Shown piece after piece: positions 25,508-34,574 of a DNA stretch of 64,000 nt. Every line of letters starts with the position of its first letter. Position 1 is the stretch's first letter. Origin of the DNA: Catenulispora sp. EB89 (GTDB lineage: Bacteria > Actinomycetota > Actinomycetes > Streptomycetales > Catenulisporaceae); the NCBI RefSeq assembly GCF_041261445.1, contig NZ_JBGCCU010000009.1:1-64000 (forward strand), given 5' to 3'. The notes beneath the pieces are model-generated. The model worked only from the letters and a program-made list of their open reading frames with translations. It was not told where the DNA came from and did not search any database. The position numbers and the translations under genes are program-made.

Positions 25508-27285
25508 CCGTCCACACCGACCGCCGCCAGCCAGCCGTACCAACCCATACGGCAGTGCTGCCGAGCGCCGATCACGTCGTGGCGCACACCCTCCTCAACT
25601 GCCTACTGCGCGAAGTCTCCGCACCGGAACACCAAACCGCAGTCGCCGATGGCCACCTCCTGCTGCGCCTGCCAAGGCGCGGTGTCCAGCTGCGAGTGGC
25701 ACTACGCCGCTCGTCCCTGATCGGCGCGCACCGCTTCGTCGGACCCGTGTACGAGCAGACCGCAGCAGGTCGACGCGAGATGGACTGGCGCGAACTCGCC
25801 GACCACATCAGAACCGAGCTGACGCTCCGCAGCGGCCTGGACAACGACGAGTTCCCCGCACAAGTAGCCTCCAGCTTCGACGGCGTCCAAGCCGCGCTGT
25901 TGGCCCGCAAAACGCAATCAGCCGCAGTAGACGACCGCTACACCGAATCCGAACAAGCCCTCCTCTTCGGCCACCGATTCCACCCGGCTCCCAAAGCCCG
26001 CCACGCCGAACGCGGCTCCTGGCCCGACTACGCCCCGGAGTTCCGGGCCCGCTTCCAACTCCGCCACCTCGCCGTCCGCAGCGAGTTCATCGCCCAGGAC
26101 GCCGCCGACCCGGACGCGCTCACCGTGCTGGACCGCCTCGGCACAGTCCCACCCGGCCACACCCTGCTCCCCGTCCACCCCTGGCAGTACGAGCTGCTGC
26201 GCGACGACCCGACCCTGCGCGCCGCACTCGACCGCGGCGACGTCATCGACCTGGGCCTCCGCGGCGTCCCCTTCGCCGCCACCGCTTCAGTCCGGACACT
26301 CCACGGCGCGGACGCGTTCCTGAAGTTCAGCCTCAACGTCCGCATCACCAACTGCCTGCGCAAGAACGCAGCATACGAACTCGCCGGCGCCGTCGCGCTC
26401 ACCCGGCTCCTGGCCGAACCCTTCGCCGAGCTCGCTGACCGCTTCCCGAACACCGCGATGCTCCGCGAGCCCGCCTTCCGGACCCTCGCCCTGCCCGGCC
26501 CCAACGGCCCCGACGGCCCCGACGCCATCATCGACACCGGCCTGTTCGAAGGCTTCGGCCTGATCGTCCGCGAAGGCCTGTCGGCGAACGTACGCCCCGG
26601 CCTGACGCCCCTTCTGGCCGCCGCCGTAGCCGACGAATACCCGACCAGCACAGCCCACATCTCAGCCCTGCTCGATGGCGCCGGACCAGACCAAGCGCGC
26701 CAGTGGTGGGCCGCCTATCTCAGGCTCCTGCTGCCGCCAGTGCTCGCCGCCTACTTCGACCACGGCGTAGTGCTTGAGCCCCACCTGCAGAACGTACTCA
26801 TCTGCGTGGACGACGCCGGACGCCCGGCACAGATCCTCCTGCGCGACCTCGAAGGCACCAAACTCGTCCCGGAAAGCAACAGCACCCTGCTCGGCCGGCT
26901 GCCCGCAGAAGTCGCCGGCCCCATGACCTACGACGCCCAGCGCGGCTGGGACCGCGTGGTCTACTGCCTGCTGGTCAACCACGTCTCCGAACTCCTCGCC
27001 GCCATCGCCGACCGCCATCCGCCGCTGGAAGTCGCGCTCTGGGCCGAGGTCCGGACGGTGCTGACCGAGTACGCTGACGAATACGGCCGCCCGCCCCGCC
27101 TGGCCGCACTGCTCGCCGGCGTCCCGCTCCCGGCCAAGGCCAACCTGCTCACCCGCTGGGCCCGCAAGGCCGACCGCGAGGCCGGGTACGTGCCGCTGCC
27201 CTCGCCGCTGGCCGAGGACGTGCTCAGCGCGGCTGCCAGAGGCGTCGCCATCGGGGGCGTCTGCGCCAGGAGCGTCGTCCGGTGA
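25504..27285 (+). CDS. IucA/IucC-family NIS siderophore synthetase (PvsD-like)
   Basis: This is a 593-aa second siderophore synthetase. It has HTLLPVHPWQYELL (the conserved HPxHP-type ATP/substrate motif), an LKFSLNVRITNCLRKNA segment, and the late ...EPHLQNVLICVDDAGRPAQI and LLRDLEGTKLV motifs of the C-terminal FhuF-like domain. It differs in sequence from the first synthetase, as PvsB and PvsD do, so the two probably form bonds at different carboxylates. The ATG overlaps the exporter stop, and its own stop overlaps the decarboxylase start. No C-terminal repeat tail is present. Confidence 0.88.
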   Translation: MTVHTDRRQPAVPTHTAVLPSADHVVAHTLLNCLLREVSAPEHQTAVADGHLLLRLPRRGVQLRVALRRSSLIGAHRFVGPVYEQTAAGRREMDWRELADHIRTELTLRSGLDNDEFPAQVASSFDGVQAALLARKTQSAAVDDRYTESEQALLFGHRFHPAPKARHAERGSWPDYAPEFRARFQLRHLAVRSEFIAQDAADPDALTVLDRLGTVPPGHTLLPVHPWQYELLRDDPTLRAALDRGDVIDLGLRGVPFAATASVRTLHGADAFLKFSLNVRITNCLRKNAAYELAGAVALTRLLAEPFAELADRFPNTAMLREPAFRTLALPGPNGPDGPDAIIDTGLFEGFGLIVREGLSANVRPGLTPLLAAAVADEYPTSTAHISALLDGAGPDQARQWWAAYLRLLLPPVLAAYFDHGVVLEPHLQNVLICVDDAGRPAQILLRDLEGTKLVPESNSTLLGRLPAEVAGPMTYDAQRGWDRVVYCLLVNHVSELLAAIADRHPPLEVALWAEVRTVLTEYADEYGRPPRLAALLAGVPLPAKANLLTRWARKADREAGYVPLPSPLAEDVLSAAARGVAIGGVCARSVVR

Positions 27286-28484
27286 GTGAACGAGTCCTGC
27301 GATACGTCGACGAGCTGGACTCCGCCGACCTCCCCGCCTACCTCTACGACCTGTCGGCCCTGCGCGCGCACGCCGCCGAGGTCCGTGCCGCGCTTCCACA
27401 ACGCGTCGAGCTCTACTACGCAGCGAAGGCGAACCCTGATTCAGCCGTCCTGACCGCACTTCGTGACACCGTAGACGGCTACGAAGTCTCCTCCGGCGGC
27501 GAACTGACCCACGTACGCACCACGGTCCCAGACGCTCCCCTCGCCTTCGGCGGCCCCGGCAAGGCCCCGGACGAAATCGCCACCGCGCTGCGTCTCGGCG
27601 TGCGCCGCTGGCACGTCGAGAGCGAGCACGAACTCCGGCAGCTCGCAGCGACAGCGACAACGACAGCCGACGATCCCGTCGACATCCTCCTGCGCGTCAA
27701 TCTGCCGATGGACGGGGGAGTGCTGGACTCCGTCGCGCTGGCCATGGGCGGACGCCCGACACCGTTCGGGCTCGATCCGGCGCGCGTGCCGGAATGCCTG
27801 CGCCTGCTGGCCAGTCCCGAATTCGGCCGTCTGCGGCTGCGCGGAATCCACGCGCACTTGGCCAGCGGACTGTCCGCCGCGGAACATCTCGCGGTCGTCG
27901 AGCGCGTCGTCGCATGGACCGCGGATCTGGCCGCTCAGCACGGAATCCGGCTCGACGAGGTGAACGTCGGCGGCGGCATGGCCGTCGACTACGACGACCC
28001 GACGCAGCGCTTCGACTGGGTCGCCTACGGCGCGGGCCTGGGCCGGCTCCTCGACAGCCGCCCCGATCTGACGCTGCGGATCGAACCGGGCCGGGCGATG
28101 ACCACGTACTGCGGTTGGTACGTCTCTGAAGTCCTGGACGTCAAGCACAGCCACGGCGAAGACTTCGCCGTGATCCGCGGCGGCACACACCACCTGCGGA
28201 CGCCCGCCACCCGCGGCCACTCCCAGCCCTTCGTCGTCTGCCCGGTCCAGAACTGGCCCCATGCCTGGGATCGGCCGACGATCACCGCGACCCGGGTGAC
28301 GATCTCAGGCCAGCTGTGCACCCCGAAGGACGTCCTGGCGTATCAGGCCCCTGTGGCAGCCCTGCGCGCCGGCGACCGGATCGCCTTCGCCATGGCAGGC
28401 GCCTACGCCTGGAACATCTCGCACCACGACTTCCTCATGCATCCGTACCCGACGTTCCATCACTTGGATGATGTAGATCTCTGA
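27282..28484 (+). CDS. PLP-dependent decarboxylase, alanine-racemase fold (PvsE/SbnH-like)
   Basis: This 400-aa type III-fold PLP enzyme is related to diaminopimelate decarboxylase. The PLP lysine lies in ELYYAAKANPDSAV near residue 49. The phosphate-binding glycines are in EVNVGGGMAVDYDD, IEPGRAM binds PLP, and the active-site cysteine is in SGQLCTPKD. SbnH and PvsE in siderophore operons belong here and supply the decarboxylated amine or alcohol unit (ethanolamine in the case of vibrioferrin). It is last in the operon, and a strong hairpin follows at once. The exact substrate is inferred only from operon similarity. Confidence 0.85.
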   Translation: MSERVLRYVDELDSADLPAYLYDLSALRAHAAEVRAALPQRVELYYAAKANPDSAVLTALRDTVDGYEVSSGGELTHVRTTVPDAPLAFGGPGKAPDEIATALRLGVRRWHVESEHELRQLAATATTTADDPVDILLRVNLPMDGGVLDSVALAMGGRPTPFGLDPARVPECLRLLASPEFGRLRLRGIHAHLASGLSAAEHLAVVERVVAWTADLAAQHGIRLDEVNVGGGMAVDYDDPTQRFDWVAYGAGLGRLLDSRPDLTLRIEPGRAMTTYCGWYVSEVLDVKHSHGEDFAVIRGGTHHLRTPATRGHSQPFVVCPVQNWPHAWDRPTITATRVTISGQLCTPKDVLAYQAPVAALRAGDRIAFAMAGAYAWNISHHDFLMHPYPTFHHLDDVDL

Positions 28485-28489
28485 TACGC

Positions 28490-28527
28490 GAAGGAGGGGC
28501 GAGGCCACAAGGCCTCGCCCCTCCTTC
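28490..28527. terminator. bidirectional hairpin terminator
   Basis: A perfect 17-bp stem (GAAGGAGGGGCGAGGCC at 28490-28506 with its complement at 28511-28527) has an ACAA loop. It separates the rightward biosynthesis operon from the leftward uptake operon, six bases past one stop and 14 before the other. Confidence 0.9.
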
Positions 28528-28541
28528 ACCTCACCCCACCC

Positions 28542-29555
28542 CTACTGCGGCGCCGCGACACCCGCCGCCTTCGCGATGTCCCCCAACATCAGATCCGCCG
28601 CCTGCACACCGATCCCCGACATCCACGTCTCATCCGCGACGCTGTAGACCCGGTTCTGCTTCACCGCCGGCAAGTCCTTCCACACCGATGTGCCCTGGAC
28701 CTCCGTCTCCTTGGTCTTCGTCGGGTCGTCGGAGGTCGTGACGAACACCATGTCGGCGTCCGCCTTCCCGACCTGCTCGGCACTCACCTCCAGCATCATC
28801 TGGTCCGCGTCCGTCGCCGCCGGCCGGGTCAGGCCGACGTCGGTCAGCACCGTGCCGCTGAACGAGGCCTTCTCGTACAGCCGCGTCGGGCCCGCGACGA
28901 AGCGCACCACCGAGACCGTCGGCATCGTGCCGTTGTTCTTCGCCCTGATCTCGCCGCCGAGCTTCGCGGCGCGCGCCTCGTATGCCGTCAGCGCGCTCTT
29001 GGCCTGGCTCTCCTTGCCGAGCGCCTGCGCGTACAGCGCCAGGTTGGCCTTCCACGGGTAGCCGGTGGTCTCGGCCATCACCGTCGGGGCGATGGCGTTG
29101 AGCTGGGGGTAGATCTTCTCGTGCCGGACCTTCGAGGTCAGGATCAGGTCCGGCTTCAGGGAGGCGATGAGCTCCAGGTTCGGCTCGGTCATCGGCCCGA
29201 CGTCGACGGTGCCCTTGATCTCGTCCTTGAGGTAGGACGGGAATCCGCCCTCGCTCTTCAGGTGCGGGGAGACGGCGCCGACCGGCGTGATGCCGAGCAG
29301 CGTGACGTCGTCCAGCTCGCCGCTGTCCAGGACCACGACGCGCTTGGGCTGGGACTTGATCACGGCGGTGCCCATGGCGTGCTTGACCGAGCGCGGGAAG
29401 GTGGCGGTCGTGCCGTCGGCGGCGGGCGCAGCAGAGTTCTGCTTCGTACCGGACCCGCTGCTGCTGCCGCTGCTACTACTGCTCGCGCAGCCGGCGAGAA
29501 GTGTGGCGGCCAGCGCGGAGGCGATCAGCGATGCGACAAGGCGGTTCTTGGTCAT
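28542..29555 (-). CDS. iron-siderophore ABC transporter substrate-binding lipoprotein
   Basis: This 337-aa lipoprotein has the lipobox LLAGC (Cys23), a Ser/Gly linker, then a FecB/FepB-type fold: QPKRVVVLDSGELDDVTLLG, the interdomain region ELIASLKPDLILTSKVRHEK, and a C-terminal lobe ending AGVAAPQ. It captures the ferric siderophore outside the membrane and passes it to the permease. It is last in the four-gene uptake operon. Its start lies inside the 3' end of the ATPase gene, an 80-base overlap. Pairing with the siderophore made by the adjacent operon is inferred. Confidence 0.9.
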   Translation of the reverse strand: MTKNRLVASLIASALAATLLAGCASSSSSGSSSGSGTKQNSAAPAADGTTATFPRSVKHAMGTAVIKSQPKRVVVLDSGELDDVTLLGITPVGAVSPHLKSEGGFPSYLKDEIKGTVDVGPMTEPNLELIASLKPDLILTSKVRHEKIYPQLNAIAPTVMAETTGYPWKANLALYAQALGKESQAKSALTAYEARAAKLGGEIRAKNNGTMPTVSVVRFVAGPTRLYEKASFSGTVLTDVGLTRPAATDADQMMLEVSAEQVGKADADMVFVTTSDDPTKTKETEVQGTSVWKDLPAVKQNRVYSVADETWMSGIGVQAADLMLGDIAKAAGVAAPQ

Positions 29556-30438
29556 GGGTTCCTCGATGGGTTCGATGCGTTCGATGCAGCAGATGCAGCA
29601 GATGCAGCAGAGGTGGCAGGGGTGGCAGAAGCCGTGGATACGACAGGTGTGGAGAGGTCTTGCGGGCCAGCGGCACGACCAGCGGAGTGCCGGTCTCCGG
29701 ATCGGGCACCACCCGGCACGGCACCTCGAAGACCTGCTCGACGAGGTCGGCGGTCAGCACCTCCTCGGGCGGCCCGGCCGCGGCCAGTTCGCCGTCGTGC
29801 AGCACGACGAGGTGGTCGGCGTAGCGCGCGGCCTGGCCGAGGTCGTGCAGCACCATGACGATGCTGCGGCGGGCCTCGGCGTGCAGGTCGGCCACCAGGT
29901 TCAGGACGTCGAGCTGGTGGCGCAGGTCCAGGAAGGTCGTGGGCTCGTCGAGCAGCAGCACCGAGGTGTCCTGGGCCAGGGCCAGCGCGATCCAGACGCG
30001 CTGCCGCTGGCCGCCGGAGAGCTGGTCGACCGGCCGGTCGCGCAGGTCGGCGACGCCGGTGCGGGCCAGGGCGAGGTCGACCGCCGCCTGGTCCGCGCCG
30101 GACCAGGTGCTGAACACGCGCTGGTGCGGATGGCGTCCGAGTCGGACCAGCGCCTCGACGGTGATGGCCTCCGGCGTGACCGGCTGTTGCGGCAGCAGGC
30201 CCATGGTCTTGGCCAGCGTGCGCGCCGGGATGCGGTGGATGTCGGCGCCGTCGAGCAGGACGGTGCCGGCGGCCGGGGCGAGCAGACGTGCCAGGCCGCG
30301 CAGCAGGGTGGACTTGCCGCAGGCGTTGGGGCCGACGATCGCGGTCACCGCCTCGGCCGGGATCTCCAGGTCCAGGCCGCGCACCACGGTGCGGTCGCCG
30401 TAGCGCAGGTCGAGGCCGCGGGTGGCAAGGCGGGTCAT
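29476..30438 (-). CDS. iron-siderophore ABC transporter ATPase (FecE/FepC family)
   Basis: This 320-aa ATPase has Walker A GPNACGKSTLL, the Q-loop LLPQQ, signature LSGGQRQRVWIALAL, Walker B VLLLDEPTTFLD and the switch His in MVLHDLGQAA. The conserved domain ends near residue 260 at TPLVVPLARK. The last 60 residues are a Leu/His/Arg-rich tail coded by 9-bp repeats and by the out-of-frame start of the binding-protein gene. The family rarely has such a tail, so it looks like read-through after loss of the normal stop. The ATG overlaps the permease stop by four bases. Confidence 0.9.
   Translation of the reverse strand: MTRLATRGLDLRYGDRTVVRGLDLEIPAEAVTAIVGPNACGKSTLLRGLARLLAPAAGTVLLDGADIHRIPARTLAKTMGLLPQQPVTPEAITVEALVRLGRHPHQRVFSTWSGADQAAVDLALARTGVADLRDRPVDQLSGGQRQRVWIALALAQDTSVLLLDEPTTFLDLRHQLDVLNLVADLHAEARRSIVMVLHDLGQAARYADHLVVLHDGELAAAGPPEEVLTADLVEQVFEVPCRVVPDPETGTPLVVPLARKTSPHLSYPRLLPPLPPLLHLLHLLHRTHRTHRGTHDQEPPCRIADRLRAGRHTSRRLREQ
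29583..29609. repeat. 9-bp tandem repeat (GATGCAGCA)x3
   Basis: Three exact GATGCAGCA units follow two looser TTCGATGSG units. They lie in the 3' end of the ATPase gene, just upstream of the binding-protein start. They encode LLH repeats in the ATPase tail and form the leader of the next gene. Confidence 0.85.
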
Positions 30439-31511
30439 GTCAGGTTCCTTCGTTGCGAGCGGGCCATCAGCCACAGCAGCCAGGGCGCGCCGAGGGTGGC
30501 GGTGACCGTGCCGGCCGGCAGGCCGCGGATCGGCAGCAGGTTCAGGGCGACGTAGTCCGCGGCGAGCAGGAGCAGCGCCCCGGTCAGGGCGGTGAGGGCG
30601 AGGGTGGCGGCGGTCGGCGGGCCGGCCAGGCGGCGCACGATGTGCGGCACGACCAGGGCCACGAAGCCGACCGGTCCGGCCAGCGCCGCCGCCAGCGAGG
30701 CCAGCACCACGGCCAGGAGCAGCAGGCCGAGGCGGGAGCGCCGGGGGTCCAGGCCGAGGCCGCCGGCCGACTCGTCGCCGAGATCGAGCACGGCGACGTG
30801 CCGCTGCATCAGGGCCGCGCCGGCGCCGACGACCACGATCGCCCCGCCGGCGATCCAGATCTCGGCCCAGGTCCGGCCGTAGAGAGAGCCTGATGTCCAT
30901 TGCAGCGCCTGGCCTGCCAGCTCTTCCGGGAAGCGGACGATCATCAGGTTGACCACGGCCGCCAGGCCTTGCTGGATCGCGACTCCGACCAGGACGAGTC
31001 GCGTGACCGACACCCGCGACCGCCAGGCTGAGGCACCGAGCAGGGCCGCGACGAGCAGGCCGCCCGCGACTGCCGCGACCGGTGTGAAGGCGGCCGGGAC
31101 GCTGCCGACGGCCAGCACGAGCACCGCGCCGACCGAGGCGCCGCCGGTGACGCCGATGACGTCGGGGGAGGCGAGGGGGTTGCGGAGCAGGCGCTGGGTC
31201 ATCGAGCCGGCGACCGCCAGGGCCGCGCCCGCGACGAGCGCGGCGATCACGCGCGGAGCGCGGAACTGCTGGACGACCAGGACTGTCGCGGAGTCGCCGG
31301 CCCCGAACAGGGCTCGGAGCGCGTCGAAGAAGGGGATGTGGAACTGGCCGGTGCTGAGGGCTACGCCGACCAGTGCGACCAGCAGGGCCAGGCAGGCCGC
31401 GCAGAGTGCGAGGGTTCGGCGGCGGGCGATTGTCAGGGCACTGACTGAGTCGTCCCGGTCCCTGTGGTCTTCGCGGTCCGTCCGGCGGACCGGGGCGACC
31501 GGGGCGCTCAT
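30435..31511 (-). CDS. iron-siderophore ABC transporter permease (FecCD family), second
   Basis: This 358-aa FecCD permease has about ten helices. It contains the coupling and early motifs MTQRLLRNPLASPDVIGVTG and GFVALVVPHIVRRLAGPP, both typical of BtuC/FecCD proteins. ATGA overlaps at both ends couple it to the other permease and to the ATPase. With its partner it forms the heterodimeric channel. The first 30 residues are charged and variable (Arg/Asp-rich). Confidence 0.9.
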   Translation of the reverse strand: MSAPVAPVRRTDREDHRDRDDSVSALTIARRRTLALCAACLALLVALVGVALSTGQFHIPFFDALRALFGAGDSATVLVVQQFRAPRVIAALVAGAALAVAGSMTQRLLRNPLASPDVIGVTGGASVGAVLVLAVGSVPAAFTPVAAVAGGLLVAALLGASAWRSRVSVTRLVLVGVAIQQGLAAVVNLMIVRFPEELAGQALQWTSGSLYGRTWAEIWIAGGAIVVVGAGAALMQRHVAVLDLGDESAGGLGLDPRRSRLGLLLLAVVLASLAAALAGPVGFVALVVPHIVRRLAGPPTAATLALTALTGALLLLAADYVALNLLPIRGLPAGTVTATLGAPWLLWLMARSQRRNLT

Positions 31512-32557
31512 CGTGCGGTCCTTCGGGCCAGCCACGCCAGCAACGGCGCGCCGAGCAGCGCCGTGACGATCCCGGTCTCCAGCTCCGAGGGGCGCGCGAC
31601 CAGCCGGCCGAGCACGTCGGCGGCGAGCAGCAGCGTCGCCCCGACGACGAAGCAGGCCGGTATCAGGCGTCGATGATCGCCGCCGACCAGCGGTCGCACC
31701 AGATGCGGCGCCGCCAACCCGACGAACGGGATCGGCCCGGCCGCCGCCACCGCCCCGGCCGCCAGCAGCACCACCGCGCCACCGCCGATCAGGCGCATGC
31801 GGGCCACCGGGACGCCGAGGGCGTGCGCCGCTTCGTCGCCGAGTGCCAGCGCGTTCAGCGACGGGGCGACCAGGCACGCCAGCAGCAGGCCGACCACGAC
31901 GAACGGCAGGACTCGTACCAGCACGCCCAGGTCGCGCCCGCCGATGGAGCCGGCGAGCCAGAACCGTGCCTCGTCCAGCGTGCGCTGGCTGGCGAGCATC
32001 AGGGCCATGGTCCAGGACGCGAGCATCGCGGTGAGCACGGTCCCGGCCAGCGCCAGCCGCACCGGATCCACGTCGCCGGGGCGGATCGCCAGCACGTGGA
32101 CCAGGACCGCGGCGCCGGCGGCACCGGCTATGGCGAACCACACGTACTCCAGCGGCGTGGCGAGGTGGAAGACGAAGATCGCCGCCACCACCGCGAACCC
32201 GGCCCCGGCGTTGATGCCGAGCGTCGTCGGCGACGCCAGCGGATTGCGCGTCACCCCCTGCGCCACCGCCCCGGCGACGCCCAGCGCGCCGCCGACGACG
32301 AGCCCGATGAGGGTGCGCGGGACGCGCAGGCCCGTGACGACGTCGGCGTCGGCGCCGTGGGCGGAGCCGGTGAGGGCGTCGAGGACGGTGGAGAGCGGAA
32401 TCGAGCGCGGTCCGAGGACCAGGCTCAGGATGCTGCACAGGAGCAGGAGGCCCAGGCCGACGGTCGCCACGACGAAGGGCGGTAGGTGGCGGGACCGTCG
32501 AGGCGGGGTTCGGGCGGGTCCCGTGGCGGCAGCCGTCGGCCCGTCGGAGGTGAGCAT
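31508..32557 (-). CDS. iron-siderophore ABC transporter permease (FecCD family), first
   Basis: This 349-aa FecCD permease contains GAVAQGVTRNPLASPTTLGI and FVGLAAPHLVRPLVGGDHR, the family's two signature loops. It is first in the uptake operon. ATG 32557 is chosen because the iron box at 32569-32587 then lies wholly upstream; an in-frame start at 32596 would place the operator inside the gene. No SD sequence is present between the box and the ATG, so the message may be leaderless. Confidence 0.88.
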   Translation of the reverse strand: MLTSDGPTAAATGPARTPPRRSRHLPPFVVATVGLGLLLLCSILSLVLGPRSIPLSTVLDALTGSAHGADADVVTGLRVPRTLIGLVVGGALGVAGAVAQGVTRNPLASPTTLGINAGAGFAVVAAIFVFHLATPLEYVWFAIAGAAGAAVLVHVLAIRPGDVDPVRLALAGTVLTAMLASWTMALMLASQRTLDEARFWLAGSIGGRDLGVLVRVLPFVVVGLLLACLVAPSLNALALGDEAAHALGVPVARMRLIGGGAVVLLAAGAVAAAGPIPFVGLAAPHLVRPLVGGDHRRLIPACFVVGATLLLAADVLGRLVARPSELETGIVTALLGAPLLAWLARRTAR

Positions 32558-32568
32558 GGTTGGAGAGT

Positions 32569-32587
32569 TTAGGTGAGGCTTACCTAA
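32569..32587. promoter_or_regulatory. iron box of uptake operon
   Basis: TTAGGTGAGGCTTACCTAA matches the IdeR/DmdR palindrome, differing from the 20931 box mainly at the centre. It ends 12 bases before the permease start codon, where bound regulator would cover the promoter. It places uptake under the same iron control as biosynthesis. Confidence 0.88.
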
Positions 32588-32616
32588 GTTCGTCAAACGG
32601 GGGCGGGAACCAGAGC

Positions 32617-32648
32617 GCCGGTCCCCTCACCGTGGTGAAGGAACCGGC
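32617..32648 (-). terminator. hairpin downstream of membrane protein gene
   Basis: Arms 32617-32631 and 32634-32648 pair at 13 of 15 positions around a two-base gap, with GCCGGT at one end and ACCGGC at the other. The hairpin lies 16 bases past the stop of the leftward gene at 32664. Confidence 0.5.
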
Positions 32649-32663
32649 GGCCGGCGGAGCGAA

Positions 32664-34574
32664 TCAGGAAGCGTCGAAGATCAGCGACGTCACGTTCCCC
32701 GCGTCACCCTTGTTCCAGATCGGGTACAGCGTCGTCGCGGTGCCCCGGTGCACGTGGCCCGAGGTGTCCTCGACCGTGAACACGACGTCCTCGCCGTAGG
32801 GGCTCACCTTGCGGTCGAGGATCTTGATCGTGTCGTCGCGCACCGTGCGGTCCAGCGACAGGGCGCGGCCGAAGGCCTCCATCCCGCTCAGGTCCTGGCC
32901 GAGGGAGTTCGGGTACAGCAGGTACGTGCCGTCCTTCTTGTCGCGCTGGCTCCAGCCCAGCTGGTCCGGCGCGAGGGGACGGAAGCGGAGCTGGTGGACC
33001 CAGTCGAAGGTGCCTTCCAGTCCTGCCTTGTCCACCGCCAGCGCGGCGGCCTGGTCGAACGCGGCGCGCAGCGTCACCTCGGCGCCGGGCTTGGCCAGGG
33101 GGCGGACCGCGTAGGACTGCGTGCCCTGCGCCGCGGCGACCGAGTCGGAGGCGGGGGCGTCGATCGACGAGCTCCAGGAGCCCGGGATCGATATGCCGAC
33201 CACGATCGCGAACACGACCCCGCCGGCGAGCAGCTGCGGGCGGTAGCGGTCGGCGCGCGGCAGGTTCAGGCCCAGGAAACGGCCGGGCGGGGTGGCTGCC
33301 AGGGCCGGGATCAGGCCGAACCGGGACCGTGCCGCGACCGGGGCCGGGGCCGGCGCCGTCGTCTCAGCAGCCGCCGGCTCCGTCGACGCCTTCGGCGCGC
33401 GGTCCCCGACCAGCAGCGACACCAGCTCGCCGGCGGCCACGGCGGCTGCCGGGAACATGATCATCTCGTAGCGCATGAGGGTGGAGTAGCCGACGCCCGC
33501 GGTGATGACGTAGGTCGCGCAGACCGCCCCGAAGAACACCGCCGCCGCATCGGACTTGAACCGGACCACCACCGTGATGCCGGCCGCGATCAACAGCGCG
33601 TAGAGCGTGCGGTCGCTGTGCCACATGTAGGTGCACGCTTCCTCGGTGACGATCTTCAGGAAGTGGACGAACTGCCTGATGACGCCCCACGTCGTGGTCT
33701 GCCCGCGGCTGAGCACCCCGCCGGTGTCGGTCTTGGCCAGCATCATGCTCACGACCTGCGTCGCCAGCGTCACCGACGCGGTGACCACCAGCGAACTCAG
33801 CCACCGGTTCCGCCACGTCCGCTCCCGCGCCAGCGCCCACAGCCACCCGGCGCCGGCCATCGCCGGCGCGAGCACGCCGACCTGGCGCGTCAGGGGGATG
33901 AACAGCGCCATGAGGCCGATCCACGCCAGATGGGAACGCGCCGCGCGCCGCCCGATCGGGAAGCTGGCCACCATCACGGCGACCAGCCCCATCGCCAGGG
34001 TGTCGGTGCCGGCCCAGGAGAAGCCCCAGATCGGGTTCACCAGGCTGAACGCCCCGGTCACGATCACCGCGACCGCCGGGCCGTACAGCCGCTGCAGCAC
34101 CCGGGCGACCGCGAACAGGAACAGCGCGTCGCCGAGCACCGGGACCATCAGCGAGCCGCCGGAGAGCCCCCAAAGCCGGACGAAAGGCAGCGACAGCACC
34201 GGATACAGGATCCGGGTCCGGGCCAGCTGCCACGTCGGGTCGTTGTTGGCGAAGTACCAGGGCGCGATGTGGGTGTTCGGCGACACCTGCTGCTCGAGCT
34301 TGATCGAGGACGGCAGCGAATGCCCCATGTCCCGCGCCATCATCGTCAGGTAGTAGCGGCTGTCCGGCGGATGGTTCCACCCCTGGCGGCTGGTGACGCT
34401 CATCGCCATCGAGGCGATGAACAACGGGAAGATGAGCACCAGCACGCCGACCCGCACCCCGAACAGGTCGCGATACATCAGCCGCGCCACGAAATCCTGG
34501 ACGGCGACCGGACGCAGCCGACGTCTCCACGACGTCGCCTCCTCGGTCTCGGCTATGAGGGTGTCTGCGCTCAT
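32664..34574 (-). CDS. polytopic membrane protein with extracellular C-terminal domain, unknown function
   Basis: This is a 636-aa protein. A first helix begins near VGVLVLIFPLFIASMAM, followed by a large loop with SRYYLTMMARDMGHSLP and roughly ten more helices to about residue 470. A soluble domain of about 160 residues then ends in LIFDAS. The long first loop with Asp/His and the helix count resemble GT-C glycosyltransferases of the actinobacterial envelope, but I see no decisive motif. ATG 34574 is taken as start, with AGGACGGGA upstream. Expressed leftward, it is separate from the iron genes. Confidence 0.65.
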   Translation of the reverse strand: MSADTLIAETEEATSWRRRLRPVAVQDFVARLMYRDLFGVRVGVLVLIFPLFIASMAMSVTSRQGWNHPPDSRYYLTMMARDMGHSLPSSIKLEQQVSPNTHIAPWYFANNDPTWQLARTRILYPVLSLPFVRLWGLSGGSLMVPVLGDALFLFAVARVLQRLYGPAVAVIVTGAFSLVNPIWGFSWAGTDTLAMGLVAVMVASFPIGRRAARSHLAWIGLMALFIPLTRQVGVLAPAMAGAGWLWALARERTWRNRWLSSLVVTASVTLATQVVSMMLAKTDTGGVLSRGQTTTWGVIRQFVHFLKIVTEEACTYMWHSDRTLYALLIAAGITVVVRFKSDAAAVFFGAVCATYVITAGVGYSTLMRYEMIMFPAAAVAAGELVSLLVGDRAPKASTEPAAAETTAPAPAPVAARSRFGLIPALAATPPGRFLGLNLPRADRYRPQLLAGGVVFAIVVGISIPGSWSSSIDAPASDSVAAAQGTQSYAVRPLAKPGAEVTLRAAFDQAAALAVDKAGLEGTFDWVHQLRFRPLAPDQLGWSQRDKKDGTYLLYPNSLGQDLSGMEAFGRALSLDRTVRDDTIKILDRKVSPYGEDVVFTVEDTSGHVHRGTATTLYPIWNKGDAGNVTSLIFDAS

